DNA of 64,000 bases from Sclerodactyla briareus. Its lineage: Eukaryota > Echinodermata > Holothuroidea > Dendrochirotida > Sclerodactylidae. Location of the stretch: positions 310,001 to 374,000 of the forward strand of contig JAODTK010001555.1 in NCBI GenBank assembly GCA_026419785.1. The letters are read 5' to 3'. Numbering within the stretch: position 1 is the first letter of the stretch; each line of letters opens with the position of its first letter. This document shows positions 60,017 through 64,000 of the stretch, in pieces. A program made the translations under genes and the position numbers. Below the pieces are notes generated by a model. The model was not told where the DNA came from. It saw nothing but the letters and a program-made list of their open reading frames with translations, and searched no databases.

Positions 60017-61737
60017 GGGGTAAGGTATTGAGTTATTTACCCGTGACTACGTCCTCACTATTGGCCCCTAAGAAGTTCTGGGGGTCTTCATTATTGCCCG
60101 TGGCATTCAATTCCAAATTCCCTCATAGGGGCTATTTTCTCCTTATGGAAGGATTGGTGGGTACTGGGGTACCACAGACCCTTTGCCATGCCGTGGGCCT
60201 GTAAACATCAACATTGAACCTGATATATCCCCCAGCCAACTGAGAAGGGATTTAAGTCATATTAACTCGTTTGCAATGATCGAGCCCCAAACAAAATGTT
60301 TATGTGTGTGGCTCGCCGAACATCATGAAATATAGTCCGACATATTAGGGGACCACTCTCCGTCGATTTTACTAATGAAATTAATTTTGATTCTGCAATG
60401 TATTACATCTGCCGGACAGACCAAGACGTATCTGTACTCTATATGCCCGACCGTACAGGCCTCCATGCATATTCTACAGGTAAATTTCATGATCGATCTA
60501 TCAAGTGCCCCGTGGGCGGCAAGGTGTTCCTATGTACTGTAGGTGAGCTTAGCAGCGTCAAATTGCCCTATGTGGACGGTGACATGTTTCTGCCGAAGCC
60601 CAAACTCACGATTACCCCCTTGCGATTGAACATTCGTGAAGGCATATAGTAAGCATATGGCTAATCGGCATTCCGATGCTTTTAGGAAACCATAGTCGCA
60701 AATTGTCCCTGCGGGCAGCGAATTATTTTGCATAGGTAGTCCGATTCATCAAGGCCGATTGCCCCCCCCCCCCCCCCCCCCCTATGGGTAGCGGAATGTT
60801 ATTGTTATGGATAAGTACCAGATACTGTGGGGGGGATCAATGTATCGAAGCCTTATAGGCCCTACCGCGATTTGCTGCATTTTTCTCCCTCTTTCTTTTT
60901 CCTGGAGTTGGTATTGCATCTATTGTTGAACTTGCCAGAGGACCTGTTATTTTCTGGTCCACATGTCAAACTGAGGTTGTCAAGATGTTATTGTCAACAA
61001 TCTTGTATCTGGGATGGGGAAAAAATGAACTTGTCTCCATTTTTTATAAATATAACATCCCGCAACGATTCGGAGTTTCATTCCACCATGCATTTCTAGT
61101 TATCCCGCTCTTGACTTGTGGATGTGGACAGTCCTCTTGGAACCTAACGCCACAAAACGGTTACGGTGACTAGCAACCACTAGGCTAGTCTAGACCAGTA
61201 ATACGAAGTTGAACAGTTCTTTGAGAAAACCTCACGCTCACTCAGATGACACACACCTAAGGCGGATAGGCTAGGATCGGTAACATCAACCAATGTTCCA
61301 GTAGTGACTGTTCAGTAGGCTACACATAGAGTAGTCCCAGCGCCCTTGATGCTATGTAGGCTACGTTTTCTACTCTTTCCTTTTCCATTATTATTGCTGA
61401 GTGATGATAGCCTATAATAAGGATAGGCTAAAAATACAACAAACAAGACATTCAGCTTGACCAGAGGTACCAACCCAGCGTATGAGCACTCGTCGCCAGC
61501 CTAAGATGCAGCCAGTCTTGAAGTTGAATTGTCGAAATGCAAACCAAGAGCCGTGTAAGCCGTCGTGGGTATCCAATTCATAACTACAGGAGTACAGCAG
61601 GATTACCCGCCCCACTGCATTGAAATCAAACGAAGCCTAACAACCCGAGCAATGTGATTTATAAAATCTACAGGGCTGAGCTTGTCAGGAGCGCAACGAA
61701 CGATCTGTTTCCTCGTCAAACTCTACTCACACACTGA
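60017..61737. other. No gene; poly-C run
   Basis: The C run is at 60762-60782. The 83-codon frame at 60398-60649 is not recognised. TAGGC-rich sequence lies around 61180-61440. Confidence 0.5.
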
Positions 61738-61800
61738 AGGCGCGAACGTCTCGTGCTATCTCACGTAAGACCAAGCAGTAGTGGAATGGTGAGAACCTCA
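61738..61800 (-). repeat. Fragment related to the 57-kb foldback flank
   Basis: The minus strand reads CCATTCCACTACTGCTTGGT then CTTACGTGAGATAGCACGAG. The first part matches plus 57219-57250 (one indel, one substitution). The second matches 56910-56925. A third partial copy of the same family is likely. Confidence 0.6.
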
Positions 61801-62129
61801 ATTTCCATGACCTTTGTATATGTGCACCACTGGTCGGTGATATTATTAACACATACAATCACCAAAATCAATCATGTGAATTTTACTCTCAGAAAAAGAC
61901 TCTCTATAACCAGTCCCAAATCACTAAAACACCTATTGGAGGAGAATTTATTTGACCGTTTGACCCCATCCCTTCACTAAGAACCCCTCTTATGGATCGA
62001 AATTCCCCCAGATGAAAAACTGGAACCAACTTCCTAAAACACCCCGTACGTTGACATTGGCCAGAGCGTTAAAATTACCCCAAGACCCAATGACCTCCCT
62101 TCGTTAATCCATCCAACTAGATAAATAGA
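61801..62129. other. No recognisable gene
   Basis: Nothing recognised. Confidence 0.5.
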
Positions 62130-62500
62130 TACATAGATACAATACATACATACATACATACATACATACATACATACATACATACAGATACATACATACC
62201 TACATCAGACTACATACATACATACACAACAGGGCATACTCAAACATAGGGGGGCCATGACGGGCCGACGGCATTATGCGCATCGGGGGGTGGCCACCCA
62301 GTGAGCAGCGCGGCTGACGGCATAAACTCTTTATAAGAATGTTTGCGTGTAACCGAGAGTAGGTTATGGCCGTCATCTCACGTACCCATTGAGGTAGTCG
62401 TCGTGCGTACATACATACAACATACATACATACATACACATACTACATAATACATACATAATACATACATACATACATACATACATACATTACATACATA
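62130..62500. repeat. CATA tetranucleotide array split by about 190 bp
   Basis: CATA units occupy about 62132-62226 and 62408-62497. The intervening segment contains G runs and two GACGGCAT(T/A)A copies (near 62268 and 62315). It is either an insertion into an array or two arrays flanking unique sequence. Confidence 0.85.
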
Positions 62501-64000
62501 TAAACACTGAAAAGTCATGACATAAAGGGGGTTTTCCTTCTGTTAGTGATTTCCCCAATGCTTGTACGGTCTGAAAACTCTACAAACTACCAAAACATTC
62601 GGTCCTTTCCCCAAATTAGGATTTCCCCCTAAGACAATCCCTGCATTACTCAAAGGTAAGGAGTCCGGATGACACTTATCCCTTCCTAATACGGGAAGTA
62701 CTAATAATAGGAAATGAAGACTTTGCGATACCCGCACCGTTATACCTTCCACTAATCAGCATACATCTCGGACCGTATCAGTATACCTGCATAGTGAAGG
62801 AAAAACAGGGTGCTTGAGTGAATACCACCATAGAAACACGCATTGGAACAAATTCGCGAGAATTAATGAAAGAAGGAATTATTATCCTGCAAATATGGCA
62901 GATTACAAGTGAGCATTTGCACAGGACCTGGCCCCGCCTCAAAGAGTTTGGGCTCTTGTATCACTGTGAAGATGTTAATATTCAAAGAGGCCTGGAAAAG
63001 GCTCGTAAGCCTCGAGAAATTTCCTTTTTTTTATACGAATTCACTCCAGCCACGTAGTGGCACAAAATAACGCCTTAGGATAGGCTTACATGTTGGCGAA
63101 CTTCATGTCGGGCGTGGCCTAGACTCGAGTTGAGGGGTCGCATACTTTTTTTTCAGGTTCATTACGTGAAATCGTGATATATGATAATTGGTGCCATGCA
63201 TGGGTTAGGTATGCCATCAGTTTCCTTTCTTCAGTGTGGAACAAACAGCATTTGGATAGTTTAAAACGGGACGGGTGTTACCGGCGTGAGAGCATGGAAT
63301 CTCGAAATTTCCCTTTGACTTTAAGTCATCATTAATTGAAGTCGATTCAATCTATAATATACATTCACACCAACTCCACAGTTACCATTGGCGTGCATGA
63401 CTCTATGGTTGTTATCTAGAACCCTTTGAAATATTGATTAATTCTTGTAGGTGTCCGTTACCGTAACAACCAGTATATATATCCCATTCCATGTCTATGC
63501 TTCCGCTAACAACGTTCTGACGTTGTAGTAGTTTCCATATATAGGCTTGAAACCGCGGCCTTATTGTGAAGAAAAGAAATGCTCTTTCATGGCTAGTCTC
63601 GCAGGAAAGCTACTGTGAGAATGCTGTGCGAACAAATAAATGAACTACTGGAATTGGCAATGTTCCATATCTAACATTTGATCACATTTCCTTTATATCT
63701 ACATTAAAAACAGAGTTCCTCAATATTTCATCGATTTGCACATATCTTGAAGAAAAACTATTGATTATTCAGGTTAAATTAATACAGCCACAGCATATTA
63801 TGGAAATGGTTTAAAGCATTCAAAAAAACTAATGGATCTATCCTCTCAAGAATAGGGATCTTTGCAATCTATGTGGGCGATGCGGGAAGTTCGCGAGTAA
63901 TGAATGCCCCTGGCGCCAGGAAAAAAAAAGACTAGTAAGGAAATTCGTAATAGTTATTTGGAGTAGCATTCCATGTATTAGAGGGACTATTCGGGGTTTC
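62501..64000. other. No recognisable gene
   Basis: Nothing recognised. The 79-codon frame at 62818-63057 has no motif. Confidence 0.5.

Overview
The window looks like intergenic or intronic DNA of an animal, filled with mobile elements. No host gene, rRNA or functional tRNA gene could be recognised. It is fairly AT-rich and holds many simple repeats: TTA/TAA, AC/GT and CATA arrays, and homopolymer G or C runs of up to 28 bases. No reading frame reaches 250 codons. Almost every recognisable protein match is a decayed non-LTR retrotransposon (LINE). The repeat style (TTA-tailed LINEs and SINEs, G/C runs, short TTAGGG-like stretches) suggests a marine invertebrate, perhaps an echinoderm or another non-vertebrate deuterostome. 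That placement is a weak inference.

Layout. 0-12 kb is mostly unrecognised sequence. It contains a degenerate tandem duplication (1.7-2.1 kb), a 593-bp terminal-inverted-repeat element with a TATAC target duplication (2.95-3.55 kb), a reverse transcriptase fragment (10.6 kb) and a SINE (11.5 kb). 12.0-14.8 kb holds a LINE fragment, then a plus-strand LINE split by a nested tRNA-derived SINE, then a second repeat family. 17.6-21.1 kb holds a small inverted-repeat element and two copies of a repeat that carries paired RFX X-box-like palindromes. 23.4-31.6 kb holds a dispersed repeat pair, two SINE heads and copy A of a roughly 2-kb LINE-derived repeat. 33.6-34.9 kb is the 3' part of a TTA-tailed LINE. 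35.1-39.4 kb is the most complete element, a minus-strand LINE with ORF1, endonuclease, reverse transcriptase, RNase H and zinc-knuckle remnants, all broken. 41.7 kb is a SINE with a well-kept tRNA-like head. 43.7-46.3 kb is copy B of the roughly 2-kb repeat. 49.2-51.9 kb is a composite of three repeats: degenerate C-rich/A-rich repeats, an X-box repeat, and a 21/42-bp minisatellite. 56.2-57.2 kb holds a 608-bp MITE next to a long foldback repeat. 57.3-64 kb is mostly unrecognised apart from a CATA array.

The elements do not form an operon or pathway. They do record an order of events. SINEs lie inside LINEs. Copies A and B of one repeat each carry an insertion the other lacks. One SINE ends with the same kind of tail as a LINE in the window, which suggests tail-borrowing mobilisation. 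The most unusual signal is the dispersed repeat with two adjacent perfect 14-bp X-box matches in near-palindromic arrangement, seen at three loci.
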